A stretch of 64,000 nt of DNA from UJ101 sp047975265. Lineage in GTDB: Bacteria; Bacteroidota; Bacteroidia; Flavobacteriales; UJ101. How positions within the stretch are numbered: the stretch's first letter is position 1; each line of letters opens with the position of its first letter. The notes under the pieces are model-generated. The model had not been told where the DNA came from. It ran no database searches and worked only from the letters and a program-made list of their open reading frames with translations. The translations under genes and the position numbers were made by a program. The DNA lies in contig JBKEDE010000013.1 in the NCBI GenBank assembly GCA_047975265.1, forward strand, positions 17,436 to 81,435. The letters are read 5' to 3'. This document shows positions 34,903 through 44,453 of this stretch, piece by piece.

Positions 34903-35637
34903 TTAAATTTCAATAAGATGGTTTGATTTAATCCAAAAGGTGTTTTCGCCTTGTTTGATTTGAATCCAGTTTTCAATTTTTTCCAATACCCATACTTTTT
35001 GTCCGGAATTTAGAATCTTAATCTTTGTGCTTTTTTCAACAGGATTTTCATACACCTCTGATTTTGAGATGATAACAGCCTCTTTTTCTTCAAAGAAATA
35101 AGAACTGTATCCTATTAATGAAAAAGCTAAGAAGATTCCGATTATAATAAAAGTCATTAAAAAAAACGTTTTAATTTTTGGATTGGTGCTAATCTTAAAA
35201 AGGAGAAAAGAAAAACATATCAATACGGTGAACAATAAGGCTACTAAAAGCCATGTGTGTTGGGTAAATAACTGAAGGGGATGATCGATAGAATCTATTT
35301 TTTTATACGAAGAGCCTTCAATTTCTTTTAAAGTTAAATTTAAGTTGATTAGCGTTTGTTCGTCTGTTGGAGCTAATTTTAGTGCTTTTTCAAAATAAGC
35401 CCGGGCATATCCCCACTCTTTAAGATGGTAATAACAATTTCCCTTATTATAAAAAACTGATTGAGAAGGAATTGCTGAAGAGTTTTCAATTTCTTGATAT
35501 AACTTCAAAGCTTCTTGAAATTGGTTTTGTTGTTGAAATTGATTTGCTTTATCAAATAAGGAATCATAATCTTTATTTTGAGTAGCTTTTAAAATAAAGA
35601 AAGAGAATAAAAACCCTATAAAAAGATATTTTTTCAT
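34903..35637 (-). CDS. batE: BatE: TPR and SH3-like membrane protein
   Basis: A 244-residue protein with a signal peptide or N-terminal helix, two to three tetratricopeptide repeats (about residues 25-110, including VFYNKGNCYYHLKEWGYARA), two membrane segments near 128-185 and a C-terminal SH3-like domain (about 190-244) ending WIQIKQGENTFWIKSNHL. This is the BatE arrangement at the end of Bacteroides aerotolerance operons. The role is periplasmic and unproven. It follows batD without a gap (adjoining at 35637/35638). Confidence 0.85.
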   Translation of the reverse strand: MKKYLFIGFLFSFFILKATQNKDYDSLFDKANQFQQQNQFQEALKLYQEIENSSAIPSQSVFYNKGNCYYHLKEWGYARAYFEKALKLAPTDEQTLINLNLTLKEIEGSSYKKIDSIDHPLQLFTQHTWLLVALLFTVLICFSFLLFKISTNPKIKTFFLMTFIIIGIFLAFSLIGYSSYFFEEKEAVIISKSEVYENPVEKSTKIKILNSGQKVWVLEKIENWIQIKQGENTFWIKSNHLIEI

Positions 35638-37443
35638 TTATTTCTTAAAAAAAGTATTAATAAAATCCGTTGTTTTTTGATAAATAGTTTCCATAGAAAA
35701 AGTTGGTTCAGAAGACGAATATTTTTGATAATTACACAGGTTTAAAATTTCTTCTAATTGGCTGATTTTTTCTCTTGAAATATTTCTGCCTTCTAATAAA
35801 TCACTGATTTTCTTTGTGTTATAATCGACGTTGTTTATATCTAATCGATCGGCGAGAAACCAATACAACGCCTTTTCTATAGCATTATAAAAAGAGAGAG
35901 AATCTTGTTTTGCCAAGTATTCCTTAGCATGAATCAAATATTGTTTAGATAATGCTTTAGATTCTTTTTTTTCTATGTCTATTTTTCTTTTTTTCCAATA
36001 AGGATACAATCCGGTTATTAATGTTGTAAAAATAACCAAACCAATGATTATCATCCAAATAACTCTTTCCGAAAGAATAGGATTATAAAAAGTTAGAGAT
36101 TCTTTCAAAGGCTGTAAAAACAGCGTATCTTGGACATTTTTTTGCTGATTTACAGGATTTGCTATTTCTGTTGGTTTTTTTGAAGGATCGTTTTTTGGTT
36201 TTTCAGAACCGTTAATAATATGTAAAACCGTTTTAGGAGATGTTTTTGTTTCATACTCACTTGTTTTAGGATTAAAATAAGAAAATTCTAAAACAGGAAT
36301 TTCATAATCTCCTTTGTATTGAGGAACAACAATATAGCTTTTAGAAATTTTCCCTTTATGCCCTTCTTGAGTTAGCACTACGGATTCATACGCATTAGGA
36401 TCGTAAATTTCCAACTCGCTTGGTAAAGATAATTGAGGAATGTTAACCATTTTAAAATCACCTTTTCCGGAAACTTCAACGTCAAACTGAACAGATTCTC
36501 CTGCATTTAAACGTGTTTTGTCCGTAAAAACATTTAAGTTAAAATCACCGACGGCACCACTGAAATTTTCAGGTTTATTGGCTTCAGGTAAAGGTTTTAC
36601 ATTAAAAATTAATGAATTGGAATTTATCTTAGTCCAAACGTACCGACTTACAAGTCTACCAAAAAAATCGCGTTGATCGGTTTCAATTAAAAACGGAAAT
36701 TCTAATTGGAAAGGCTCTATAGCAATCTGACCGATTTGTTGAGGAACGATAATTTTTTGAGTTATAATCCGAGAATAATATACGTCACCTTGATAATTTT
36801 CCTGTTCTATAGCTGTTTTTTTTATAGGATAATCGGTCGTTGTGAAATTTTTAAATCGGTTTAATTTAGACTCTCGAAGACGATGCAACACATTGTAGTC
36901 TTTTGATAGAATGCGTAAACTAATCAAAATTTCTTCTCCAACATAAGGTGATAAATTAGTAGCCGTAACCAAGAATTTTGTGTTTTTTGAGGTTTTATTG
37001 GTTAAAATTTCACCTCCTTGCGGAGTATTTTTTTGATTAGGTTGATTCTTTTGGGTAGAAGAAGATTTAGTGCCTGTTATCTTAATTTGAAGAGGATGGG
37101 TTTTATAAAGATTTCCTTCAACTTGTATATCGGCACTTCCTATATCAAAAGTTCCTTTTTTTAAAGCTCTGAATGTAAAGGTTTTTGATATGATGGAATT
37201 TTTTAAATTTGATTGTGTAGAACTGGAACTTCCAATCATGTCAAAATTTGAAAAATCAGGATAATGGATATCATCTATTTCATGTATTCCATTATCAACT
37301 TTTAATTGAAACGTTACAGAAAATATCCCGTTTACAGAGATTTCTTTGGGTTCTAAAATTGCTTTAAAAGAAATTTGCCCTTTTATGGTAAAATTAAAAA
37401 AAATTAAACCTAGTAAAATTATATATTGAATAATCCGCTTCAT
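35638..37443 (-). CDS. batD: BatD family protein
   Basis: A 601-residue protein with a signal peptide (IIQYIILLGLIFFNFTIKGQ), a long periplasmic part of several immunoglobulin-like strands with repeated V-x-V-x-G-K-G-D-F-type blocks (about 325-345: FDVEVSGKGDFKMVNIPQLS), one membrane helix near 455-475 and a cytoplasmic domain. This matches the BatD/oxygen-tolerance family. It is encoded between batC and batE. Bat proteins have been linked to oxygen tolerance and stress survival in Bacteroides and Leptospira, but the mechanism is unknown. Confidence 0.9.
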   Translation of the reverse strand: MKRIIQYIILLGLIFFNFTIKGQISFKAILEPKEISVNGIFSVTFQLKVDNGIHEIDDIHYPDFSNFDMIGSSSSTQSNLKNSIISKTFTFRALKKGTFDIGSADIQVEGNLYKTHPLQIKITGTKSSSTQKNQPNQKNTPQGGEILTNKTSKNTKFLVTATNLSPYVGEEILISLRILSKDYNVLHRLRESKLNRFKNFTTTDYPIKKTAIEQENYQGDVYYSRIITQKIIVPQQIGQIAIEPFQLEFPFLIETDQRDFFGRLVSRYVWTKINSNSLIFNVKPLPEANKPENFSGAVGDFNLNVFTDKTRLNAGESVQFDVEVSGKGDFKMVNIPQLSLPSELEIYDPNAYESVVLTQEGHKGKISKSYIVVPQYKGDYEIPVLEFSYFNPKTSEYETKTSPKTVLHIINGSEKPKNDPSKKPTEIANPVNQQKNVQDTLFLQPLKESLTFYNPILSERVIWMIIIGLVIFTTLITGLYPYWKKRKIDIEKKESKALSKQYLIHAKEYLAKQDSLSFYNAIEKALYWFLADRLDINNVDYNTKKISDLLEGRNISREKISQLEEILNLCNYQKYSSSEPTFSMETIYQKTTDFINTFFKK

Positions 37444-37446
37444 TGT

Positions 37447-38313
37447 TTACCAATCTTTTTCCAATTTCTCAGTCCTTTTTTGTTTTCTTCGGTCTTTATC
37501 AAGCATTCTTCTTTGAACGGATTTTTCTTCGTTCTCTAAAGCACGCAAAATGGCTTCTACTTGTTCTTTTGAAATACTTAAATCCGCTTTTTCGCCACGT
37601 TCTTGATTTTGGGTTGAACTTTGTGGCTGAGAAGATGAAGAATCTTTTGTTTTTTCTTCTTCTTTTTTCTTCTCCGATTTAGATTTTTGTTCTTCCTGTT
37701 TTTTCTCGTTTTCTTGTTTTTTGTTTTGCTGTTGCTTTTGTTGCTGATTTTGTTTTTGCTTTTCTCCCGATTTCTTTTCGTCGTTTTTTCCTTGCTGGTT
37801 TTGTTGTTGGTCTTGCTTTTTTTGTTCCTGTTGTTGTTGTTTTTGTTGCTCCTCTTTCTTCTTTTGACGTTCTTCTTGCTCTTCTTTCTGTTTGATTTTT
37901 TCTAAAGCAACATTCAAATTGTATTGGGTTTCTTCATCATCAGGATTGTTTCTCAGGGCTTCTTTATAAGCATCCAAAGCTTTGTCAAACTGTTGTGCTT
38001 TTATGTACGCATTTCCTTCGTTGTGTTTAGCTTCAGCTCGGGTATTGGAATAAAGGCTTAAAGAATCAGTTGTTTTGTAATAATCTGCCGCTTTTTCAAA
38101 TTCTTTAATTCGGTATAATCCATTACCGATATTGTAATTGGCTATTGTGTCTGTTTTACTTAAAAACAAGGCTTTTTTATAATCTGTAATAGCATTTTCA
38201 AAATCACGTTTGTAATAATCGTTATTGCCATTAGCAATATGATCTTTTACCCTATAATGATCATTACAAGAATAGATGCCCAAAAATGATATGAGTAGAA
38301 TAAAATATCTCAT
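37447..38313 (-). CDS. batC: BatC: TPR lipoprotein with a Gln/Lys/Glu-rich tail
   Basis: About 288 residues from the ATG at 38313. It starts with a lipoprotein signal peptide (LLISFLGIYSC), then tetratricopeptide repeats (about 25-135, e.g. NIGNGLYRIKEFEKAADYY). A low-complexity region of about 110 residues follows, made almost only of Q, K and E with some N, D and S, and a short basic end. This is the BatC layout. The start at 38313 overlaps the batB stop by 4 nt (ATGA), which implies coupling; a start 27 nt upstream is also possible but would precede the signal peptide. The low-complexity tail is translated by an antisense Leu/Phe-rich open frame that is not a gene. Confidence 0.86.
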   Translation of the reverse strand: MRYFILLISFLGIYSCNDHYRVKDHIANGNNDYYKRDFENAITDYKKALFLSKTDTIANYNIGNGLYRIKEFEKAADYYKTTDSLSLYSNTRAEAKHNEGNAYIKAQQFDKALDAYKEALRNNPDDEETQYNLNVALEKIKQKEEQEERQKKKEEQQKQQQQEQKKQDQQQNQQGKNDEKKSGEKQKQNQQQKQQQNKKQENEKKQEEQKSKSEKKKEEEKTKDSSSSQPQSSTQNQERGEKADLSISKEQVEAILRALENEEKSVQRRMLDKDRRKQKRTEKLEKDW

Positions 38314-39335
38314 TTTTTTGAAATTAATTTTTGAATCCAAACAGTTTTTTTGGAAAACATTAAACTATCTAAAAGTATCAAAACTAATGCTATAAAGGCA
38401 AAATATTGATAATATAACCGATAATTGGTATAATTAGAACTACCTTTTTGTACTCTTTTATAATTTAAAAAAGCCAGCTTTATATCTTCTATGATTTTTT
38501 GAGTTGAGTCAGAGTGAATATATGTTCCATTGGCATCTTCTGCAATATTTTTAAGAGCTTTTTCGTTTAATTGGGTTATAACAGTTTCGCCGTATTGTTC
38601 TTTGTATCCTATTTTTCGACCACCTTGAAGAATAGGAATCGGACCACCATTTTTAGTTCCGATACCTATGGTGATAATATTAACGTGGGCTTCTTTAGCT
38701 CGATCAACAGCATCTTCAATATCTTCTTCATGATCTTCTCCATCTGAGATGATGACAATGGCTCGGTCTCCGGGAGCATCTTTCTCAAATAAATCTACAG
38801 ATTGATTGATAGCATTTGCCAAAGAAGTTCCCTGGCTACTTATAATATCAGAATTAATTCCGTTTAGCAAAATCTGTAAAGAGGTGTAGTCTTCGGTTAA
38901 AGACATCATCTTATGGGCTGTTCCGGCATAAGCAACCAAACCGATTCGGTCTCCCGCCAATTCTCCCATAAGTTCTTTTATGATTTTTTTAGATTTGATT
39001 AAACGGCTCGGCGAAATATCTTCCGAATCCATACTTCGTGAAACATCCAAAGCAAATACCAAGTCGATTCCCTCTTGTTTCATCTGTTGGATTTCTCCGC
39101 GTTTTTGAGGTCCTATAATGGCTGTGATTAAAAAACATAAAGAAGTTAGAACTAATAGAGCTTTAAGCCAATATTTAAAAGATGATTTATTTTGAACAAT
39201 TTGTTGGAATAGATGTGAATCTGCAAATTCTGTTTGTTTGCGTTTTTTCCAAAGATCAAGCAAAACATAACCCGACAATAAAATAATAAGCGGTATAATT
39301 AACCATAAGTAGTGTATTTCATCCCATTCAAGCAT
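38310..39335 (-). CDS. batB: BatB: membrane-anchored VWA-domain protein
   Basis: A 341-residue protein with two N-terminal membrane segments, a von Willebrand A domain with an intact metal site (DVSRS at residues 97-101, with T at the SSQGTSLANA position and D at IIISDGEDHEE), and one C-terminal membrane segment near 310-330. It forms a pair with BatA directly upstream on the same strand (1 nt apart). BatA and BatB are the core of the Bat system, thought to form a periplasmic metal-dependent complex regulated by the MoxR ATPase. Confidence 0.93.
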   Translation of the reverse strand: MLEWDEIHYLWLIIPLIILLSGYVLLDLWKKRKQTEFADSHLFQQIVQNKSSFKYWLKALLVLTSLCFLITAIIGPQKRGEIQQMKQEGIDLVFALDVSRSMDSEDISPSRLIKSKKIIKELMGELAGDRIGLVAYAGTAHKMMSLTEDYTSLQILLNGINSDIISSQGTSLANAINQSVDLFEKDAPGDRAIVIISDGEDHEEDIEDAVDRAKEAHVNIITIGIGTKNGGPIPILQGGRKIGYKEQYGETVITQLNEKALKNIAEDANGTYIHSDSTQKIIEDIKLAFLNYKRVQKGSSNYTNYRLYYQYFAFIALVLILLDSLMFSKKTVWIQKLISKK

Positions 39336-39336
39336 C

Positions 39337-40305
39337 TTAAATAAAACTTTTATAAAAGGTTAATCTCAATATAATTTCCACGAACAGCAACATAAAAGAA
39401 TAAAGCAAGAATTTTTTGAAAAACTCCTGATAAGTATAGTATTTAATATCTTTTATTTCTGATTTTTCCAATTGATTGATTTCATCATAAATACTTGACA
39501 AACTAGTGCTACTGGAGGCTCGAAAATAAAATCCTCCGGTGTTTTTGGCAATTTGTTTCAGTAACGCTTCATCTAAACCTCCGCCTAAATTAAATAAAGA
39601 ACTTCGTTGGTTACTGCCAATTCCGATGGTATAGACTTTAATATGATTATCGGCAGCAATTTCAGAGGCGATAACAGGATCTACAAAACCGTCATTATTT
39701 ACACCATCTGTTAAAAGAATGATGATTTTACTTTTCGCCTTGCTGTCTTTTAAATGATTAACGGCAGTTCCTAATCCATTTCCTATGGCGGTTCCTCCTG
39801 ATAGTTCTTGTGTATCAAGTTCCTTTATAGCTTGAATTAAAATAGTACGGTCTGTTGTTAAAGGTACTTTAGTAAAAGCCTCACCGGCATAGGCAACCAA
39901 ACCGATTCGGTCTAATTTTCGCTCTTCAGCAAATCGGATGGCTACTTTTTTTAGAGCTTCGATTCGTGTGGGAGAAAGGTCGATATCTTCCATACTTCCT
40001 GAAACATCAACTGCCATTATAATATCAACCCCTTTATTCGAGTTTACTTTTCGTACTTCATTTACAGCTCTGGGTCTTGCTAAAGCAATGATGAGGGAGC
40101 TGATGGCTAATAAACGTAAAACGTAAAGTGCCGGGCGTAATTTTTCTACCCAATTAAAAGAATTTGCCACAGGCTCGATGGATGGCATGCGGAGAACGGC
40201 TCCTTTTTTCCGGTTAAAGAAGAACCAAAAAATCAGCAAAGGAAGTAACCCTAATAAAAGGAGCATCCAAGGTGATTCAAATTCTATGTTGGTAAAAAAA
40301 TCCAT
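39337..40305 (-). CDS. batA: BatA: membrane-anchored VWA-domain protein
   Basis: A 322-residue protein with the same design as BatB: N-terminal membrane helices, a VWA domain with MIDAS residues D100-x-S102-x-S104 (DVSGSMED), a second cluster at GGTAIGNGLGTA, and ILLTDGVNND carrying the acidic residue. A C-terminal membrane helix lies near 298-318. It is encoded next to batB and downstream of the DUF4381-like gene. Both metal-binding clusters are intact, so ligand binding is expected. Confidence 0.93.
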   Translation of the reverse strand: MDFFTNIEFESPWMLLLLGLLPLLIFWFFFNRKKGAVLRMPSIEPVANSFNWVEKLRPALYVLRLLAISSLIIALARPRAVNEVRKVNSNKGVDIIMAVDVSGSMEDIDLSPTRIEALKKVAIRFAEERKLDRIGLVAYAGEAFTKVPLTTDRTILIQAIKELDTQELSGGTAIGNGLGTAVNHLKDSKAKSKIIILLTDGVNNDGFVDPVIASEIAADNHIKVYTIGIGSNQRSSLFNLGGGLDEALLKQIAKNTGGFYFRASSSTSLSSIYDEINQLEKSEIKDIKYYTYQEFFKKFLLYSFMLLFVEIILRLTFYKSFI

Positions 40306-40342
40306 CCGTTGTTTTTATTTTTTTAAAACATTAATCATTCGA

Positions 40343-41806
40343 TTATTCTAACTTTTTTCCGGCAATCTGATTGATTACTTTTCTTTGTTTTTCAGATTTG
40401 ATAACCATTCCTTTAATAAATGAGTACCAGTTTTTTGCCTGAGTTCCGTATGACTTTTTTTTGTATTCATTTTGTTTGTGTTTTGGTATTTCGTTTTTAG
40501 TAAAATCTTGAATGGAAATAGACCATTTGATTAGAAAATGACGTCGTTGCTCCTTCGTTACAGTTCGTGTATTCATCAAAATCATAAATCCTTTTTCTTT
40601 TGAGATGGAAACTAAATAAACGCCAATATGATCGTTTTCAAATACAAATTGTTGTTCTATTTCGGGAAAGAAAACTTCTTCTTTTTTAACACTTAATTTT
40701 TTTTCATACAAAAAAGCTCCTAAAATATATGGGCAGAAAATAAGTTGATGTTCATAAAATGTATCCCAAACTTTCTGGGAAACCGAATCGGTAAAATAAT
40801 CGTCTAAATCGTTTTTCCACCATAAAGCAAAATTTCCTTTGGGTAATTGTTTGCGGTTTGTTCCCATAAAATCAAAATATGTAGTTTTAATTTCAATAGG
40901 AGCAGCGATTTCTTCCTCCTCTTCTTCCACTATTTTTTCTTCTAAAGATTGCACCAAATTTACAGCACCATCCATATATTCTATATGTTTTGCTTCATCA
41001 GGAGATGATTTGGCAAATTTTACCAAATCAGATTCATGTAACAAACGATGTAAGCTGTTATATTCGTCGTCGTCAAGAAACGGCTTCATTTCACATAGAA
41101 TTTCATCGGAAGTGGATTCCGGTGCATCAAACTTTAACTTTCGTTCAAAATAATACCGTAAAACATCCGTCAGTTTAGAATAATAAATTTTAGTGTCCTG
41201 CTTCCATACCTTTTCTTTTTTTAAGTTGGATAGAGCCAGTAAAGCCTCTTCACCCGGCGGAATTTCAGGTTTTCCCTTTTTAGAAAAAGGTTTATTTTTT
41301 ACAAGCCAATATATCAAAAAACCAATGATTCCAAGGATAAATGAACCTAATATTCCGGTTAAAATCCAACGGTATTTATTAAAATAGTCATTAAGAGTCC
41401 TTGAAGATTCTTTAATGGGTTTGATGTCATAAATAGGTTTTTGAAGTGTATTGACTTTTACACGAGATACATGAATATCTTTTGCAAAAGAATGAATTTC
41501 TTGATTTCCTTTTGAAAATTTAAAAGAAGGTATAGTGTAAATACCTGAATCAAAAGCAATTAATTGAAGATTCAGATATGGTTTTTCTGAAATGGTATCA
41601 AATGTTACTTTAACAATTTCTAAATTTTTTTGTAAAACAAGCCGTTTTTTTAAAGTAGGCAGTGTCCATTTGCTTTCTTTTGAAAGTTCATACCGAACCA
41701 TAAAAGGCTCCGCCACTCTTTGTTCATCAGAATCTAAAATAGGTTCTATCTGAGCTGAAAGTTCTAAGGAGATGAAAAGCATTATGTATAAAAGAATCCG
41801 ATTCAT
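40343..41806 (-). CDS. DUF4381-like Bat-operon membrane protein with C-terminal extension
   Basis: A 487-residue protein with a signal peptide (LLYIMLFISLELSAQ), a periplasmic beta-rich part (20-130), one membrane helix (about 148-168) and a cytoplasmic helical region (180-300) with YYSKLTDVLRYYFERKLKF and FAKSSPDEAKHIEYMDGAV. That part resembles the DUF4381-type protein that usually sits between DUF58 and batA. After an acidic linker (EEEEEEIAAP) there is an extra ~180-residue domain (310-487) with many aromatic residues, which I do not recognise. The operon position is conserved; the extension is the odd part. Confidence 0.8.
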   Translation of the reverse strand: MNRILLYIMLFISLELSAQIEPILDSDEQRVAEPFMVRYELSKESKWTLPTLKKRLVLQKNLEIVKVTFDTISEKPYLNLQLIAFDSGIYTIPSFKFSKGNQEIHSFAKDIHVSRVKVNTLQKPIYDIKPIKESSRTLNDYFNKYRWILTGILGSFILGIIGFLIYWLVKNKPFSKKGKPEIPPGEEALLALSNLKKEKVWKQDTKIYYSKLTDVLRYYFERKLKFDAPESTSDEILCEMKPFLDDDEYNSLHRLLHESDLVKFAKSSPDEAKHIEYMDGAVNLVQSLEEKIVEEEEEEIAAPIEIKTTYFDFMGTNRKQLPKGNFALWWKNDLDDYFTDSVSQKVWDTFYEHQLIFCPYILGAFLYEKKLSVKKEEVFFPEIEQQFVFENDHIGVYLVSISKEKGFMILMNTRTVTKEQRRHFLIKWSISIQDFTKNEIPKHKQNEYKKKSYGTQAKNWYSFIKGMVIKSEKQRKVINQIAGKKLE

Positions 41807-41808
41807 TG

Positions 41809-42675
41809 TTAAGCATATCGTTTAAAGTAACCCATGAGTTTTTTTACGTAATCTTCATTCGATTGTAAATGGATTGTTCCTGCTCCTGCTTTGGTAAAAC
41901 TATTTATAAAATAATGATACCGTTTTTGGTAATATTTAGCATATTCCATGCGTACTTTTTTAAAAGAAGTATTAACAGCCTTAATTTTTCCTGTTTCCAT
42001 ATCTTGCATATAAACCAATCCGATATTGGGAATACGCTGTTCTTTTTCATCATAAATACGGATTCCGGTTACATCGTGTTTTCTCGCCACAACATCCAAT
42101 GCTTTTTTATAGTTCAAATCCGTAAAATCGGATAAGGCAAATAAAATAGCATGACGTTTTAAAACACCTCCTATAAATTGAAAAGCTTTAACTAAGTCAG
42201 TTTGTGTATCGGAAGGCTCAAATTCAATCAATTCACGAATGATGCGTAAAACGTGAGACCGTCCTTTTTTAGGAGGAATGTAAAGTTCTATTTGATTGCT
42301 AAAAAGCAACAAACCTACTTTGTCATTATTTTGGATGGCAGCAAAAGCTAATGTAGCAGCTATCTCTGTGATGGTTTCTCTTTTTAGTTGCTTCCGTGTT
42401 CCAAAAAAAACGGATTGACTAATATCAACCACTAAAAGCAAAGTTAATTCACGCTCTTCTTCAAAAATTTTAATATACGGTTCATTAAACCGAGCTGTTT
42501 TATTCCAATCAATCGTTCGGACATCATCTCCGAATTGGTAAGGGCGTACTTCGGAGAAAGTCATTCCTCGTCCTTTAAAAACAGAATGATACTCTCCCGA
42601 AAAAATATGGTTACTCAACCTTCGGGTTTTAATTTCAATTTTACGTACTTTCTTTATAATTTCCTTAGTGTCCAA
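41809..42675 (-). CDS. DUF58 domain protein (VWA-like, Bat/MoxR-associated)
   Basis: A 288-residue protein with the DUF58 signature G(R)GMTFSEVRPYQFGDDVRTIDW (quoted in parts: GRGMTFSEVRPYQFGDD, VRTIDWN at 35-58) and a VWA-like fold with LLVVDISQSVFFG. Members are nearly always encoded beside a MoxR ATPase. It lacks a signal peptide and is expected in the cytoplasm. It may pass MoxR action on to the periplasmic BatA/BatB pair. The gene lies 2 nt from the next gene and about 30 nt after moxR. Confidence 0.92.
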   Translation of the reverse strand: MDTKEIIKKVRKIEIKTRRLSNHIFSGEYHSVFKGRGMTFSEVRPYQFGDDVRTIDWNKTARFNEPYIKIFEEERELTLLLVVDISQSVFFGTRKQLKRETITEIAATLAFAAIQNNDKVGLLLFSNQIELYIPPKKGRSHVLRIIRELIEFEPSDTQTDLVKAFQFIGGVLKRHAILFALSDFTDLNYKKALDVVARKHDVTGIRIYDEKEQRIPNIGLVYMQDMETGKIKAVNTSFKKVRMEYAKYYQKRYHYFINSFTKAGAGTIHLQSNEDYVKKLMGYFKRYA

Positions 42676-42705
42676 GGTAGCAAATTAAATAAAATATTTT
42701 TTTAA

Positions 42706-43707
42706 TTAAGGAACTTGAATAGCATTAATGATTTGATTGATGATATCGTCCGTAGTCATATTTTCAGCTTCAGCTTCATAGGTAATTCCTATTCGGTGGC
42801 GTAGCACATCGTGTACGATAGCACGCACATCTTCAGGAATTACAAAAGCACGTTTCATTAAAAAGGCATGAGCTTTGGCTGCCGTTGCTAAATTGATGCT
42901 TCCACGTGGAGAAGAACCAAAAGAAATTAACGGTTTTAAATTTTCCAATCCATATTTTTCGGGAAAACGTGTAGCAAAAATAATGTCTAAGATATAATGT
43001 TCTATTTTTTCATCCATATAAATCATCTTAACCATTTTACGGGCTTTGATTATATCTTGCAATGAAACAACAGATTCCGTATTGCCAAAACCATCGTTTA
43101 AACTCATACGCATAATGCGTCGCTCGTCTTCCAGATTAGGATACGTAATAACACATTTTAACATGAATCGATCCATTTGTGCTTCAGGTAAAGGATAAGT
43201 ACCTTCTTGTTCCACAGGGTTTTGTGTAGCCATAACCAAAAAAGGTTCTTCTAGTTTAAATGTTTCTTCACCAATGGTAATCTGGCGTTCTTGCATGGCT
43301 TCCAATAAAGCTGATTGGACTTTGGCAGGAGCACGGTTAATCTCATCAGCTAAAACAAAATTAGCAAATACCGGTCCTTTTTTTACTGAAAAATTGTTAT
43401 CCTTTATATTATAAATAATGGTTCCTACTACATCAGCGGGAAGTAAATCAGGCGTGAATTGAATCCTTGAAAAGCTACCGCTTACGGCTTTAGAAAGTGT
43501 ATTGATAGCTAAAGTCTTAGCTAAACCGGGAACTCCTTCCAACAGAATATGCCCATTTCCCAACAAACCAATCATCAAACGCTGAACCATATAATTCTGA
43601 CCGATAATGGTCTGATTTATGGCATGAATCAGGTGATCAATCGGCTGGCTTTCTTGTTGAATTTTTTGGCTTAAAGCTGAAATATCTGTACTTTGATTTG
43701 TCTCCAT
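42706..43707 (-). CDS. MoxR family AAA ATPase
   Basis: A 333-residue AAA+ ATPase of the MoxR group. Walker A is GVPGLAKT (58-65), followed by FTPDLLPADVVGT, Walker B with FVLADEINRAPAKVQSALLE, sensor 1 ATQNPVEQEGTYPLPEAQMD and the C-terminal ISFGSSPRGSINL. MoxR proteins act as chaperone-like ATPases for VWA-domain partners. It is the first gene of the Bat transcript (minus strand), running through DUF58, the DUF4381-like gene, batA, batB, batC, batD, batE and probably the RNA methyltransferase. Confidence 0.96.
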   Translation of the reverse strand: METNQSTDISALSQKIQQESQPIDHLIHAINQTIIGQNYMVQRLMIGLLGNGHILLEGVPGLAKTLAINTLSKAVSGSFSRIQFTPDLLPADVVGTIIYNIKDNNFSVKKGPVFANFVLADEINRAPAKVQSALLEAMQERQITIGEETFKLEEPFLVMATQNPVEQEGTYPLPEAQMDRFMLKCVITYPNLEDERRIMRMSLNDGFGNTESVVSLQDIIKARKMVKMIYMDEKIEHYILDIIFATRFPEKYGLENLKPLISFGSSPRGSINLATAAKAHAFLMKRAFVIPEDVRAIVHDVLRHRIGITYEAEAENMTTDDIINQIINAIQVP

Positions 43708-43856
43708 CGGTTGTAAATAAATTTTTTAGGTATGCAAGATGCAATTTTTTTTAAAAAAAGAACGTCATTTTTCTCCTAAGTTATATGTTAATGAATGTTA
43801 AAGTACAATAAAATTTATACTGACATATATTTCTCGTTATATTTATACATCAAACA

Positions 43857-44321
43857 ATGGATTCTGATTCAGAAATGTATATTAGGTATAGAAGATTTAA
43901 TAACATCTATCTAATGGTTAGCAAACCTGATAAAATACGAGTGGACAACGGACCGGAATTTATTGTGGAAAAGCTGAAAAATTGGTGCGGTTATCACGGA
44001 ATTGAGTTGCATTACATCCAACCCGGAAAACCTACTCAAAACTCGTTGATTGAGAGATTTAACAGAACATTTAGAACAGATTTTTTAGATGTTTATCTCT
44101 TTGAGAACATCAAACAAATGAGAAATTACGCAGAAGTCCGGATGTGGAAATACAACAACGAAAGACCACACAGTACACTGCAATACTTAATGCCAAGAGA
44201 TTTTTTGTTGAAATATGGAAAAATCAGCCACACAAATCCGGTAGATTTTCTCACATTCCAACAAAGTTTTTCGACAACAACTAAAATATTAACTAAAAAC
44301 GCTACTTTTGAGTGTTACTAA
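43857..44321 (+). pseudogene. IS3-type transposase, 5'-truncated remnant
   Basis: The frame gives 154 residues that match only the second half of an IS3-family integrase core (rve). KIRVDNGPEFI carries the second catalytic aspartate and NSLIERFNRTFR the glutamate. YNNERPHSTL and a C-terminal NATFECY are typical of such elements. The first part of orfB and the whole of orfA are missing. The region before RRFNNIYLMV is scrambled, so it is not an intact insertion sequence. It sits at the left end of the accessory islet. Confidence 0.85.
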
Positions 44322-44453
44322 GTTTGGGAAGATTACATAAGGGGTTTAAAAAATACATCGGGGGTATTTCAATTAACTACTACACAAGCTATTGGAAAAA
44401 CAACATACACAAAATTTTTAAATCAGGGTAAAAAATGGTTTACAAGCAAGTAA
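44322..44453 (+). pseudogene. 3' end of an unidentified gene, possible toxin C-terminus
   Basis: Immediately after the IS remnant, one frame reads VWEDYIRGLKNTSGVFQLTT then TQAIGKTTYTKFLNQGKKWF and TSK before a stop at 44451-44453. The frame is open only from just after the IS remnant stop, so the rest of the gene has been lost. It overlaps the start of the next gene by 19 nt. The layout, a large gene's 3' tail followed by a tightly linked small lipoprotein gene, is what one sees in polymorphic toxin/immunity pairs, but the peptide is too short to identify a toxin fold. Confidence 0.5.

Noticed and set aside
37687..37905. A 72-codon Leu/Phe-rich open frame on the plus strand
   Set aside because: It is the antisense reading of the Gln/Lys/Glu-rich tail of batC; the composition is a direct consequence of the CAA/AAA/GAA-type codons on the other strand.
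43857..44321. An intact insertion sequence at the islet's left end
   Set aside because: Only the second half of the transposase is present, orfA is missing, and no pair of terminal inverted repeats was found.
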